A stretch of DNA of 64,000 nucleotides, taken from Rotaria sp. Silwood1. Its lineage: Eukaryota; Rotifera; Eurotatoria; Philodinida; Philodinidae. A program made the position numbers and the translations under genes. The stretch's first letter is position 1. The number at the start of each line of letters is the position of its first letter. The stretch spans positions 7,846 to 71,845 of the forward strand of contig CAJNOP010000415.1 in the NCBI GenBank assembly GCA_905250075.1, in the 5' to 3' direction. This document shows, one piece after another, positions 10,236 through 21,004 of the stretch. The notes below the pieces were generated by a model that saw only the letters and a list, made by a program, of their open reading frames with translations, had not been told where the DNA came from and made no database searches.

Positions 10236-13200
10236 GTGGTACTATGTAAAAAACGTATTCATAGGTCATTCACTATACAATAGTGGTGCTATCCATAAGC
10301 CACCAACTGCGATATAAGAGGAAGAGGTTTCAATACTTCAAGTACTACTATATAACTCGGTACTTATCGGTTATCAGCTACTATATAATTGGGATATCGA
10401 TAATCTTTCAATGGTTACAGAAAGTGTGTATTCATTAACATTCGTGACGCTTATTGTAGAGATGCTCATAAATGGTCATATACTACCTAATGCGGGTACT
10501 CATTTCTGTCTAGCAACTACTAAAGTGAGCTTTTGTAGTTCATCACGAACTGTTTAGAGGTAGTTTACATAAATCCTATGGAACACAGACATTATTGTTC
10601 ATATTTCTTCAGAGCTTTCAGAGAGAAAGTAGTGAGCGAAAGGCAGCTCTTTGATGTTCGCGTGTAATTATCGCGTACAGGACCTATTGTGGTCGTTGAA
10701 TACTCGTTCTGTTCATTTACAGTTTATCAAAATCACGATAATCTTTTAATCCAATTGAGATCACGCTACATCGTCTCTTCATCGGGTTCTGTTTTACAAT
10801 TTTTGTTAGTTTATTCGTATTATATTATTTATTTTATACATTAGAATAGTATCTTTCAAATAATTTCTGTATCTTACGTAGATGTGGTCCATGCTTTGTG
10901 CGTTTGTGTTTGTGTTTGTTTAAATAGCGTGTTTCTGTCTGTCCAGATAACAAAAATATTTATACATCGATTTTTTCTTAGTCTGCATATCTAGTAACAA
11001 TCTTGAGTGTGACTATTCTGAATCCGTTAGGGAACCACTAGGTATGCAGTCTAATGGGAACATGTCGAAAAGTAAATAATGAAGTCAAAAAATACCGAAA
11101 ATTATTATGTCTTCTGGACAAGGACGATTCTAATTACTTATATTTTATTGTTGCTTTTTTATTGCTTCTAATCTAGACTTCTATCCAATAGTAATAGTGA
11201 TGAGAATTAATTGATATAAATGACTTAAAAGAGTTGGACGAAGAACCATCATATAACTAAAATTCTATCGTTACGACTAAAGTTGCTACGTCTTCAACAC
11301 GTATAACTCTCCCATAATATATAGCTATTTCATTGAACAGTTCATAGAAACTTAAATATTTACGAAGAGAAGATGAATATTTTCTTTTATAATGAATAAA
11401 ATAAACTCCACTACTGAGTATTGAAAATGTATAGCTAATGGGTATTTTGTTTTGTGAAAATTTATGAGAAAGACTAAAACAAGGGAAAATCATTGCCATT
11501 GAACATCGTATAGATAATCTTGGCAAATGATACTATGATAATGTTATAAATGTTTTAGGGCAGCTAGATGTTTTGTTACTTATAGTTGAGGAACGGAAAA
11601 ATGACATATTATCGATCTTATTGATCGGTTATATTTAATCTTCTCTGTCATAGCGTTAACACTGGTTCATCCTATAAACTATGTTCTTTGCTATTAAGAA
11701 TTCCCTAAAACATTAAACAATCGCTTTCATATGTATATAATGTTTCTAAAAATTTTTCTTCGAATACATATTTCCCTTTGAACATTTTTCGTATAAGTCA
11801 AAGATCCTCTAGAGATTCATACATTTTTTCATGATGAACTCATTGAGTCATAAAGAAGATTGTACCTACGGACCTGATAATTCTGACGTAATGCGCTTGT
11901 TACAGTCATATGTTTACATATCTTGACTCACTTCGTTCTTTGCGATACGTGCTTATTCGAGTCGAATTCCTTGATGCTTTATTCTCTCCTATATATTGCC
12001 CTCTCCTCTCGCTTGCGAGATGGTGTATCGCTTCGAATAAAGTGAACCTCTAATAGCGCTCCACAATACTCTGAGGTTGTGACAAGATTGCTATTAAATT
12101 CCTCCTAGTATCTTGCCACGATCACACGAATGTCTTTGAAAAGGTATTGCCACAAAATTCTAACATCCTAATAAGGTTGGAACCATGATTCTATCAGGAT
12201 ATGTCTAGGTTTAGGTGTTGTTTCAGTATTCAAAAGAGCCCATGCACTTATACCCAAAAGCTTTTGTTTTGAGGAAAACGTTTATGGTAATTGTCGTTGC
12301 TGGCTTATGTAAAAAGTAGAATGAATCCTTATATGAAGATCCCAACCTATATCTGACGAAAAACTGACAAAATCTTGAGAAAGTCGACGTTCCTTTTCTT
12401 CTAATAGGTTCTCTGAAGTATCAGTACTCAATCCTAAAATCGCCCTATCTGAAGAGCTAGAAAAAGTCAGAGCAGGAACCTGAATAAATTCTATTATGAA
12501 TCTGTCTAACTGAAATATTCCTAAGTAGTAACACGAATTGTCAGGAGTTAAGGCAGAATCCTTTCGAAAACTTGAGAAGATCCTTGCTTGTAATTTTCGA
12601 TTGTACAAGAAATTCAGAAGGTTTCTAGATAAATGGAGAAGGTTAAGAATAGAGTCACTGTTACCAGATCATATTATTTTAATATCCAATCACATAATAA
12701 TAGTAAATGACTGCTAACAGTTACTAAGGTCAAATGTTATGACACAATTAAGGAGCCCAAGGCTAAATGGTTGCAGATTAGTCTGGCTAGTCATGAAGAT
12801 ACTGTATAAAACAACACTGCGAATAACAATTTTGTATAATGGTGAAGAATTCCAGCTTCCAGATTGATTAAAGCCACGTTTGAGCTGGGAAAAATCAAGT
12901 AATAGGTCTCGCAGTGCCATGCTATGCCTTCTTGAAGGTATTAGCAGCATAAAGTCACCACTCCGAGATATCCAGGCAAGACTATGAGAAGCGATCCTAC
13001 TACGCGATGACATTGCGGGGCCAAATTTTCCGACTGTTTAATAGGTGCTGATGAGTTCCCAACACTTCCTCATGGTGTCCACGCACCGTTATTCGTACTT
13101 CTTTATCATATCTCTGAAAGATTTGTAACCAAGCTATATACTTCATGAAGGCAGATGAGTACTACCGGTGTGCAGCCAACGTTGACATACATGCAATGCA

Positions 13201-13309
13201 ACGGTGTAATATACTGCATGCACTGTTGTACAGGATCTCATTTATATACTGCTTGATGAGGCCAGGATATCTGCGTTATATAGTAGATGATTACATATGA
13301 ATGACCCCC
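10236..13309. other. Interior of the foldback element, no gene recognised
   Basis: Roughly 3 kb without a convincing gene. Minus-strand open frames at 11257-11526, 12282-12608 and 12714-13013 (75-108 codons) have no defensible homology. The interior may be captured or heavily decayed sequence. Confidence 0.4.
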
Positions 13310-13600
13310 GTTACACGGCGCATGTAAAGTTATGGATACTTTTATAAAGGTTTATCCACTTTTATGAATTCTTAAGAAAAATTTGTTTTATAGGAAAATA
13401 TTCGCTTCAATGTGAAATTTTTTAAAGTAAAGGCTTAAAGTATGCAGGCTTAAACTTTAACTCTTAAAGGTTAAAGTTATGTTTCAAACGTTAATGTTTA
13501 AAGCTTAGTATTATTTTAAACTTTAACCTTAACTTTCAAAGTTTTAAGGCGCAATTTAAAGTTTAACCACTTTAACAGGCAAATTTTAATGCTAAAGTGC
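13310..13600 (-). repeat. Right inner inverted arm (AAAGTT-rich)
   Basis: Mirror of 10020-10235: a run of TTAAAGT/ACTTTAA motifs at 13420-13600 preceded by the segment that pairs with 10130-10235 in reverse complement. Similarity is clear by eye but interrupted by small indels. Confidence 0.55.
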
Positions 13601-13924
13601 CATCCATATTTGCGACAAACGACAACTGAATTATTTACTTGTCTTTCGAAGTTAACAGAGCAAAAAGCATCCTGTAATACCCGTACTTTATTTCCAAGTG
13701 AGTTTTATTCAATAGACTCAAGTTGATATTTCCTAGTACACGTCAATTAGACATAATATCACTAAACTGTTTTGAAGACAGTAATATAACCTCAGAACAA
13801 TATTCAGTTCTCTTAACTGCAGATCTTTCGTGTTACTTCCGCTGAATGTAAGCTATTAATTGAATACTGTCAAGCAAGAACCACAGTAGAGTTTGTAACA
13901 GAAAAGCAGAGATAGAGTGCAGAT

Positions 13925-14140
13925 GGAGTACAGATGGAGTACAGGTGGAGTACGAGTGGAGTACAGGTGGAGTACAGTTGGAGTACAGTTGGAGTACAGT
14001 TGGAGTACAGCTGGAGTACAGCTGGAGTACAGTTGGAGTACAGCTGGAGTACAGTTGGAGTACAGTTGGAGTACAGCTGGAGTATAGTTGGAGTACAGCT
14101 GGAGTACAGTTGGAGTACAGCTGGAGTACAGTTGGAGTAC
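13925..14140 (+). repeat. 11-bp minisatellite, right arm
   Basis: About 20 copies of GGAGTACAGTT/GGAGTACAGCT with 10-11-bp variants at the left edge. Same unit and same orientation as the left array, although the flanking terminal repeats are inverted. Confidence 0.9.
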
Positions 14141-14149
14141 GCACTCTTG

Positions 14150-14183
14150 GAGTCTCGCTTTTTCCCCCTTGCTCGCTCGTCAT
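14150..14183 (-). repeat. Right terminal inverted repeat
   Basis: Reverse complement reads ATGAC, GAGCGA, then the same 23-bp block as the left end. See the left repeat for the flipped six bases. Confidence 0.75.
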
Positions 14184-14294
14184 ATTGACAACTACATCGA
14201 AGCCAAAAGACGTGCTACTATTGCAGCTCGAGTGACCCTGTACAACAATCAATCATGTTGTGAGTGTGGGAGGTGAGCGTGTGAGTATGAATAA

Positions 14295-14505
14295 GGGTGT
14301 GGGTGTGGGTGTGGAGTGTGTGGGGGTGTGGGTGTGGGTGGTGGGTGTGGGTTTGGGTGTGGGCGTGGGTGGGTGTGGGTCTGGGTGTGGGCGTGGGTGC
14401 GGGTGTGGCTGTTGGTGTCGACCTGCGTGTGGGCGGGTGTGGGTGCGGCTGTTCCAATCACACTCACCCATACCCACACCCACACCCACATCCACACCCA
14501 CACCC
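14295..14505. repeat. Head-to-head TGTGGG telomere-like array
   Basis: Positions 14295-14450 are a degenerate array of GTGTGGG/GGGTGT units. After about 10 bases the strand asymmetry flips and 14461-14505 is the complementary type (CCCACACCCACA). TGTGGG is, from memory, the bdelloid telomeric hexamer. The tract begins about 110 bp beyond the right end of the foldback element. It may be a relic of telomere joining, telomeric capture at a break, or a member of the smaller hairpin family seen elsewhere in the window. Confidence 0.7.
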
Positions 14506-14969
14506 TTGTGTTCACAATCATGATGATAGTCTTTCAACACTTTTTAATACGTGCCATTTCGTGTTCTATATATGTATTCAAATTATTCGAAAGTGAAAAT
14601 TGATATTTAAAAGCACTACCGTATACATGCGAACAAAGATGAAAGTTTAAATGTTCTTTTTGAATTCATGACAGCTTCGGGCTATGAATTGATCAAACGA
14701 AAAATCAGCGGCAGAGAGAAAAAAATCTACCATAAAAAAACCAACACTCAGGTAGCTTATTGCATTGTAGTTGCTCGTTTGTATCCATGGTCAAATATGA
14801 GGATAAATATAAAGTTGTTGAAGCTACTTTTGTCGTATATAACAAATGCATGTACTATATGACAGAATGCTTCTACATCATTTTACCACAATTCAGATCA
14901 GAAATTAAACCACATTGTTCTTTATTCTTCCTTAGATATATTCTAGTGTCAAAAGTCGAAAGCAGCACA
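14506..14969. other. Leader region of the ZIP gene copy
   Basis: No separate gene supported. The frame of the ZIP first exon is open back to 14760, but the upstream residues do not resemble the family and the Met at 14970 is the better start. Confidence 0.35.
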
Positions 14970-16030
14970 ATGGATATCCCAATAGACTTATGTCGAAACG
15001 TTCAAGTAAGATTACCCAGATCGACGTCGGATTCATTCGAAGCTACAGACATAGACAATGAATTGTACAAACTGAATCTTCATATTGTTTCCATTGTTTT
15101 TCTACTCATCGTCTCTCTTCTTGGTGCTTCAATCGCCATACTTCCAATCTGTATCAAACGTTTACATATACCATCAATAGTTATTAATACAGAAAAATTT
15201 TTTGGCACCGGGTATATATTCGAAGCTTTTGAAACACGTATTCACTAAAATGTTCTCTTGTTCTTTTCTAGAATAATACTTGCTACCGCATTTATTCATA
15301 TTCTGCCAGCAGCTATGAGGATATTGATAGATGAATGTCTGCCACAAAGTTGGAAAGATTATGAAGCTTATGCAAGTTTATTTGCCATGCAACTCATCGA
15401 ATTCATTGCACATCATCAATTACACAGAGTAACAGTACAAGAGACAAAAATCGTCGTTGAAGAGGTTCCAGTACAATCTACTACAATACCTATTGAAAGC
15501 AATCAACAACATGGTCATAGTCATGATTTATCACTACTACAAGATACTCATAATCATCGTGTCACTACGTATTTACTTGAGTTTGGCATTGCTATACATT
15601 CGGTTCTTATTGGTGTAACGTTGGGCACAGATGATGATTCAAGTTTTGCAGCACTTTTTATTGCACTTTGTTTTCGTCAATTCTTTGAAGCCGTTGCACT
15701 TGGTGCACAACTTCAAGATAAATCAATATTACCAACTATTCTTATGGTGATATTTTTCTCTCTTACTACTCTAGTTGGTATTGCGATCGGTATTGGTTTT
15801 CATTTGAATACATACAATCCAAAATCAGAAGCTTCATTAGTGTCGACTGGTGTCCTTAATTAGGTGACAGACGATATTTTGATCTATGTCGCTTTGGTTA
15901 ATTTGATGGCCGGCGAAATGGGTGTCGGAGCACATGGATTTTTGCATTGAAAAAACGTGTGAAATTTTTATATTTTGTTGCTTTGTATCTTGGTGCAGCG
16001 TTGAAGGCTATTCTAGGACGATGGACATAG
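14970..16030 (+). pseudogene. ZIP-family zinc transporter, disrupted
   Basis: Exon 1 (14970-15211) and exon 2 (from 15272) join across a 60-bp intron to restore the TM2 motif FFGTG-IILATAFIHILP. Family hallmarks follow: a His-rich cytosolic loop (HGHSHD, HNH), TM4 with HSVLIGVTLG, and TM5 with FRQFFEAVALG. ZIP proteins move Zn2+ or Fe2+ into the cytosol through TM4/TM5 metal sites. Here the usual TM5 histidine (FHQFFEG in relatives) is Arg. An in-frame TAG at 15861-15863 breaks the chain just before DDILIYVALVNLMAG (TM7), and a one-base shift near the T run at 15939-15943 is needed to continue into FVALYLGAALKAILGRW, ending at 16030. Two lesions plus a lost metal ligand indicate recent decay; a base error could explain only the homopolymer shift. 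Confidence 0.75.
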
Positions 16031-19000
16031 AAGAAATGTTTTCGAAATTTTCTGTTAGAAATTTGTAGTTAATTTTTATTCTTTAAATAAATAACTGTCA
16101 AAGAATAATTTAGATCTATAGCACAGAACATACGGCTAACAAGAAAACAATTATTTCAAGCGTGAGATGCATCTACAAGTATGATTACCGATCTTTTACT
16201 CTTTGTGTTCATACCATTAGTGAGTTTGAGTAATAATTTAATATAGCAAGCATCGTTTTACTGTATTCTGTACATAATATTACACGCCCCTCCCCCCCCG
16301 GTTTATAAGTGAAATATATTTTAAAGAGCTGTGTTCGTTGCTGTTCTGCATACATTAAATGTACACGTAAAAATAAAAATTCTTTTTGATTGGTCAATTT
16401 AAATTGTTTCTTGGAGTCTATCAATCAATCAATGATATACGATCGTCTTTACAATTATGACTATGATGGCAAATTCATGCAAGTAATTGACTTTTTTAAA
16501 ATAGAGTTTAGAAACAAATCATGCCAATAAATATGATACAAAATGCTGCTTTTGAGAATCTAAAATAAAGTCGAGCTGTCACTTATTCGCATTGCTTGTG
16601 AAACAATAACATTTTTAATCACCCTTGATTTTTTTCTCTTTTTGAAAAAGTCGACCTTTTCTTCATACTATTTTTGTAAAGTGTTTAGCAGCCATTATGA
16701 AAAATATGAAAGAAATAATGTTGACGGTGAAAGAAAAGAAAATTCTGTAACAGTTTCATGTATGAGAGAAGAAAACAAACAGCCAACTGAGATTGATGCT
16801 GATCTTAACTGTGGAGTTTCATGTAATGATTTGGACTTCTACTAGTCATTGAAAATAGTCTAGATGAACTTCTTTTCTAGCCATTGCGTTGGCATAATCG
16901 ATATTAGATAGCAGTCTGAAAAAAATAAGATCATTTACTTTCTGTCGATTTTTTTCTGCTCATAGTCTGTATTGTCTAGCTAAAAATCTAGTGCCTAAAT
17001 ATAGTCTTCAGTTCTGAAGACAATGATCTTGTCGCCATTGTTTCTTTTTCAATATGATATTATGAGAAGTTTTTTTTGTTTTCTCTTAAAGTTAAATGCA
17101 TGCAGCTAAAACTAAAGAAACATAAAGATATCAAGCCTTTTTGTTTTCTTTTGTATAAAGTACAGTTGGTGGCATTTGAAAAAAAATACAATCAGAATAA
17201 CTGAATAATATTCTACAACATATAAGAAGAGCCTTTTGAAATCCATTTACATTTCTTCAAAAAATGAATGTAAAAAACAAAAAATGAATAGAATTCATCT
17301 GAATGCTAGTAAAACAAAATTTAAAAACTGAACTAAACGAATCCAACAGAGAAACTAACTGGCTATTGCTTTTAAAGGTAACACTGCATGTAGGATTTTG
17401 AGCATCGTTTAGAAAAATAAAATGAAAATCATTGATATTTTTTATTTAAATATGCATATACAAACTTCGTCCACCTGTATATCTTTGGCATTGGAAAGAA
17501 CTATTGTACAATTTCTAAAGTCTATCAACTCAATATTGGATTCTTTACTCTATCATCTAACTGTCTTGTTCTCTACATCTTTTGGAACGAATATTGTATG
17601 GAACGCTAGCTACTCTTTAGCTATGAAAAAGAAATCAAAATCTTTCTATAACGCAATGCCAATGAGGAGGATTGTGAAGGCAAAGAGTTACGACCATGTC
17701 TTTTCTCTATTTCGTCAAGTGTTTTAAATTATTTTTCTTTCATTTCACTGTATATTTCAATTCTCTGGTGGCATCTCCTTCATTCTTAGAAATCAAAGCT
17801 GAACGCTACTATTTACTAATGTACATATAGATTCAATTTAGTCTTGATTATCTTCTGGCAATCTTAGTTCTTTTCTACGAAAATGACATTGAGAAATAAA
17901 TAGAATTCAGCTGGAACATATACGAACATTGCTCAAGGAGAACTTGGTAAAAACCACAAGAAAATACTGAGTATTAGAGAATATTAGAGAGATTCTAATT
18001 GAAAAGCTAGTACCATCTAACACGAGTCTACAATCAAGTAGGGATTTGGGATATAATTACTAGATATCAATACCTCTTTATTTTTGACATAATGAATAAC
18101 AAATGATCTGATGTTAAAGAAGGTTGTTAAGTGAGAAAAAAAGTAAAATCAACAGTACTGACTCTATTGAACCACTTCGGATAACAATTGTCAATCTATT
18201 GTTCAGTGCAAAAGTATTTGTTTGATTTCTTAATCAAGTCAAATTTTTATTTTCTTTTTTCTTCACAGAAAAGCATCGAATGGATATACTACTCGGCCAG
18301 TTCGTATTTAGCATTTAAGTGGCTGATGTATTATTCATCATCACAGTTAATATCTGATGATTTTGTACAATGAACATAACTTTAGAATTTAACCGACACA
18401 CCAATCGATCATCGAGTCATTGTTTAGCATGCCTATATACGTATATATCGTTGGTAAAACGAAAACATATTTCTTTTGATGAATCATGCGTTTCGTTTTC
18501 GACTGTAACAACATAATAGTCGTCGTTCGTATCATATCGTCTGCTCGTAAGGTACTTCAACACGATTTCGTACCTTTTTTTTTAACTCTAATAGAGTTTT
18601 CGTTTTGATAAAAGAAAGATGAAAGACTCGATCATCAGGCTCAATTGTGCATCCAAATCTGTATGAAAATTCAATGAACATAACATATTGCATATGTCAA
18701 CTTCCGAAATATGACATTATTTAAGAAAATATTTCTGACTCTGTCTGATGCTGTTACCAAGGTATCTGTGTCATTAGTTCACATAGATTTGATGTTCGAC
18801 TTGAAGCCTACACTGCATGCATGATTTTGATCAACGTGTGATTATCGAACAAAGTAATAAATCACTGAACTTGCATCTTTCGTCCAGTGTTTCATATAGA
18901 CAAATCAAAGATTTTAAGCGACCGAACTCATTACATCCGTCTACGAAGACAAGAAAAAAGTGATACAGCTCGAAAATGGTTTCCAAACCATTGAACATTT

Positions 19001-20557
19001 CAATCAGAGATCCATTGATTAATTTCAGCTTATATGTTTTCTCTGATCCAACAGAGCTCACATTATATTAGTTTCTAATGTAGTATCTACAATAAGCTTA
19101 TTCATAAAAACTGACATACGAAACAACATTTATGAGCGATACACTTGTCCTGTATGATTAAAACAGCACAGATCTTCGTTCTTTTCTTAAGGCTGAACAA
19201 AAAGGAGCAACCTAAGACGACAGAGAGAATGATTGATATTTACTGAGGCAGTCATCTAGCGACGCAGACTATCATTACAAGTGCCAAGCACATGAAACGA
19301 TGAATTCCATGTAGGCAAAGTAAAGTGCAATATGTGCTAGAATTTTTAGACTTGTACAATAATGGTGCTAGAAATTCCAGCGTGAAACACTGTTGGTTAA
19401 TAGTATATTTCTTAACTGAAGCTAACATTAGTAGTTCAATGCAATATTTGTTCATGATTGTCTATTGAATGAAAACGTTTTTGATATGCTATCATCAAGA
19501 AAAAGAATCAGTTCGGTCAATTGCAACTGAGTGAAAATATTCATCAATTTTATTATCCCAACGATGTATATGGATTACCCATTGAATACAGATGCGTTTG
19601 AAAGAGTACATCTAGTCACGAACTACGTGTACAATTGCTGTCTTATTGCTTAGTCTTGTGAATTTTTATCAACTCTCAAATTCGATCATAAAACAAAATG
19701 GTTTTAACCTGAGGATTGTACTTGACGCTACTCATTTGAATATATACAAATTAACATATAAATCGACTGAAATGTCAATACTGCTTTTATCAATGTTCGA
19801 TTCGATTGTTCAATATGACTTTCGTCTGTTCAGGATCAGATAGGCCAGTCCTTATTTTGAGCAAAATGATTAAGTATATCTTGTCGAATAGTTAGGGAAA
19901 TACCTCATATGACAGAGAATCAGTGAAAAAATCTTTCTTTATGGAAATAACTGATCAGTTTATCAACATTTTTCTATAACAAACCAACTGTTCAGACCAT
20001 TTCCGATAAAACTAGTGTCGTGCTTCTTTGACTTGCATTTTGGCAGGGTATTGAATAAGAGAAGATATCGATCAACACACAACCACATCCTGTTTTAGGT
20101 GCTTTATCTGTAGCAAAATGTCATGCATACCATTTGTACCCTCTAAGATCTAGAAATGGCCAAAAAAAAGAGAAGCAAGTGCTGTTAAAATACATTATGT
20201 CGTTGTATACGTAAGTGGTCGCTAATTTACGGAAAAAAATTCGAAATCAGAGGTAAAAGAGCGTGATTCGACAGATCTCTAGAATACGCAATATAGACTA
20301 AAAAGACGAGATATGGAAGATGTAACTGCTATTCTATGTTAACGATCATCTTTTACGTCAACCAATCAATTAAACCTTCATGCAACTATGTCGCTGTGTA
20401 ATAAAGCAGTTTTTTTTATTATGGACTGAATGTGTTTAAAAGGATTCGATTCGATTCGATTTAACCAATGTAATATTCGACTCCTTTTCGGTCTCTAATC
20501 TTAATCAAATATCATTAAAAAAAAGTATATTATCAAATAGACGATTTTCATATAAAA
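16031..20557. other. Long intergenic stretch, no gene recognised
   Basis: About 4.5 kb with only isolated frames under 102 codons (for example 17422-17727 plus, 18831-19061 minus, 19252-19455 minus), none with domains, signal peptide plus cysteines, or paired splice sites. A short GATTC tandem lies at 20443-20462. Decayed genes may be present but cannot be named. Confidence 0.4.
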
Positions 20558-21004
20558 ATGACAAATACTCCTGTTCATTTTTATCATTGTGATAAACCAT
20601 TTGGAGAATTTAGTAATTTTTATTCTGCTCCAATTGAATTAGATGGACATACTTGGCCAACTACTGAACATTATTTTCAAGCACAAAAATATATTTCAGA
20701 TGAAACACATTATAATAATGTCTTAAAGTTAGCTACTCCTCGAGAAGCATTTAACTATGTTCGAACTTATAAATCTGCAGTACGCTCTGATTGGGCAAAT
20801 GTAAAAGATGATGTAATGTTTAAAGCATGTTTAGCAAAATTTGAACAACATCCAAAACTTAAACAATTATTATTATCAACTGGAGATCGTACTTTAGTTG
20901 AACATACAACAAATGATTCTTATTGGGGTGATGGAGGAGATGGATCAGGAAGAAATCAATTAGGAGTAACTTTAATGAAAGTTAGAGACTATTTGAAAAA
21001 ATAA
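20558..21004 (+). CDS. NADAR-family (YbiA-like) protein
   Basis: Intronless, 148 residues, the usual size of a stand-alone NADAR domain. Conserved landmarks run throughout: FGEFSNFY (15-22), a WPTTEHYFQAQK block (33-44), W79 with VMFKACLAKF (86-95), then TGDRTLVE (108-115), DSYWGDGG (120-127) and GRNQLGVTLMKVR (131-143). Family members are N-glycosidases: bacterial and plant relatives hydrolyse damaged riboflavin-pathway intermediates, and others act on ADP-ribose-type substrates linked to NAD. The absence of introns and close agreement with bacterial and phage-type members suggest lateral acquisition (inference). No neighbouring gene helps choose between riboflavin-intermediate and ADP-ribose chemistry. 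Confidence 0.85.
   Translation: MTNTPVHFYHCDKPFGEFSNFYSAPIELDGHTWPTTEHYFQAQKYISDETHYNNVLKLATPREAFNYVRTYKSAVRSDWANVKDDVMFKACLAKFEQHPKLKQLLLSTGDRTLVEHTTNDSYWGDGGDGSGRNQLGVTLMKVRDYLKK

Larger units (their letters stand above)
9672..14183. mobile_element. 4.5-kb foldback-type element with minisatellite arms
   Basis: Bounded by 34-bp inverted ends (9672-9705 and 14150-14183), each followed inward by an array of an 11-bp minisatellite (GGAGTACAGTT/GGAGTACAGCT), then a stretch rich in TTAAAG/CTTTAA, then a diverged inverted segment (about 10130-10235 against 13310-13430 reversed). The order end, minisatellite, AAAGTT-rich block, unique arm is mirrored on both sides, so the 4.5 kb behaves as one unit. 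The minisatellites themselves run in direct orientation although the ends are inverted. No transposase was recognised inside. It resembles foldback elements. No target duplication was identified. Confidence 0.6.

Noticed and set aside
12714-13013. Minus-strand 99-codon ORF with a vague likeness to the C-terminal part of LINE reverse-transcriptase proteins
   Set aside because: Only a short stretch is suggestive, no catalytic motif or Cys/His cluster is visible, and the neighbouring frames are closed.
9727-14140. CRISPR-like regular repeats
   Set aside because: Units are contiguous tandem repeats without unique spacers, and the genome is eukaryotic.
14218-14603. Gly/Val/Trp-rich and His/Pro/Thr-rich ORFs
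   Set aside because: Products of the TGTGGG-like array on both strands, not genes.
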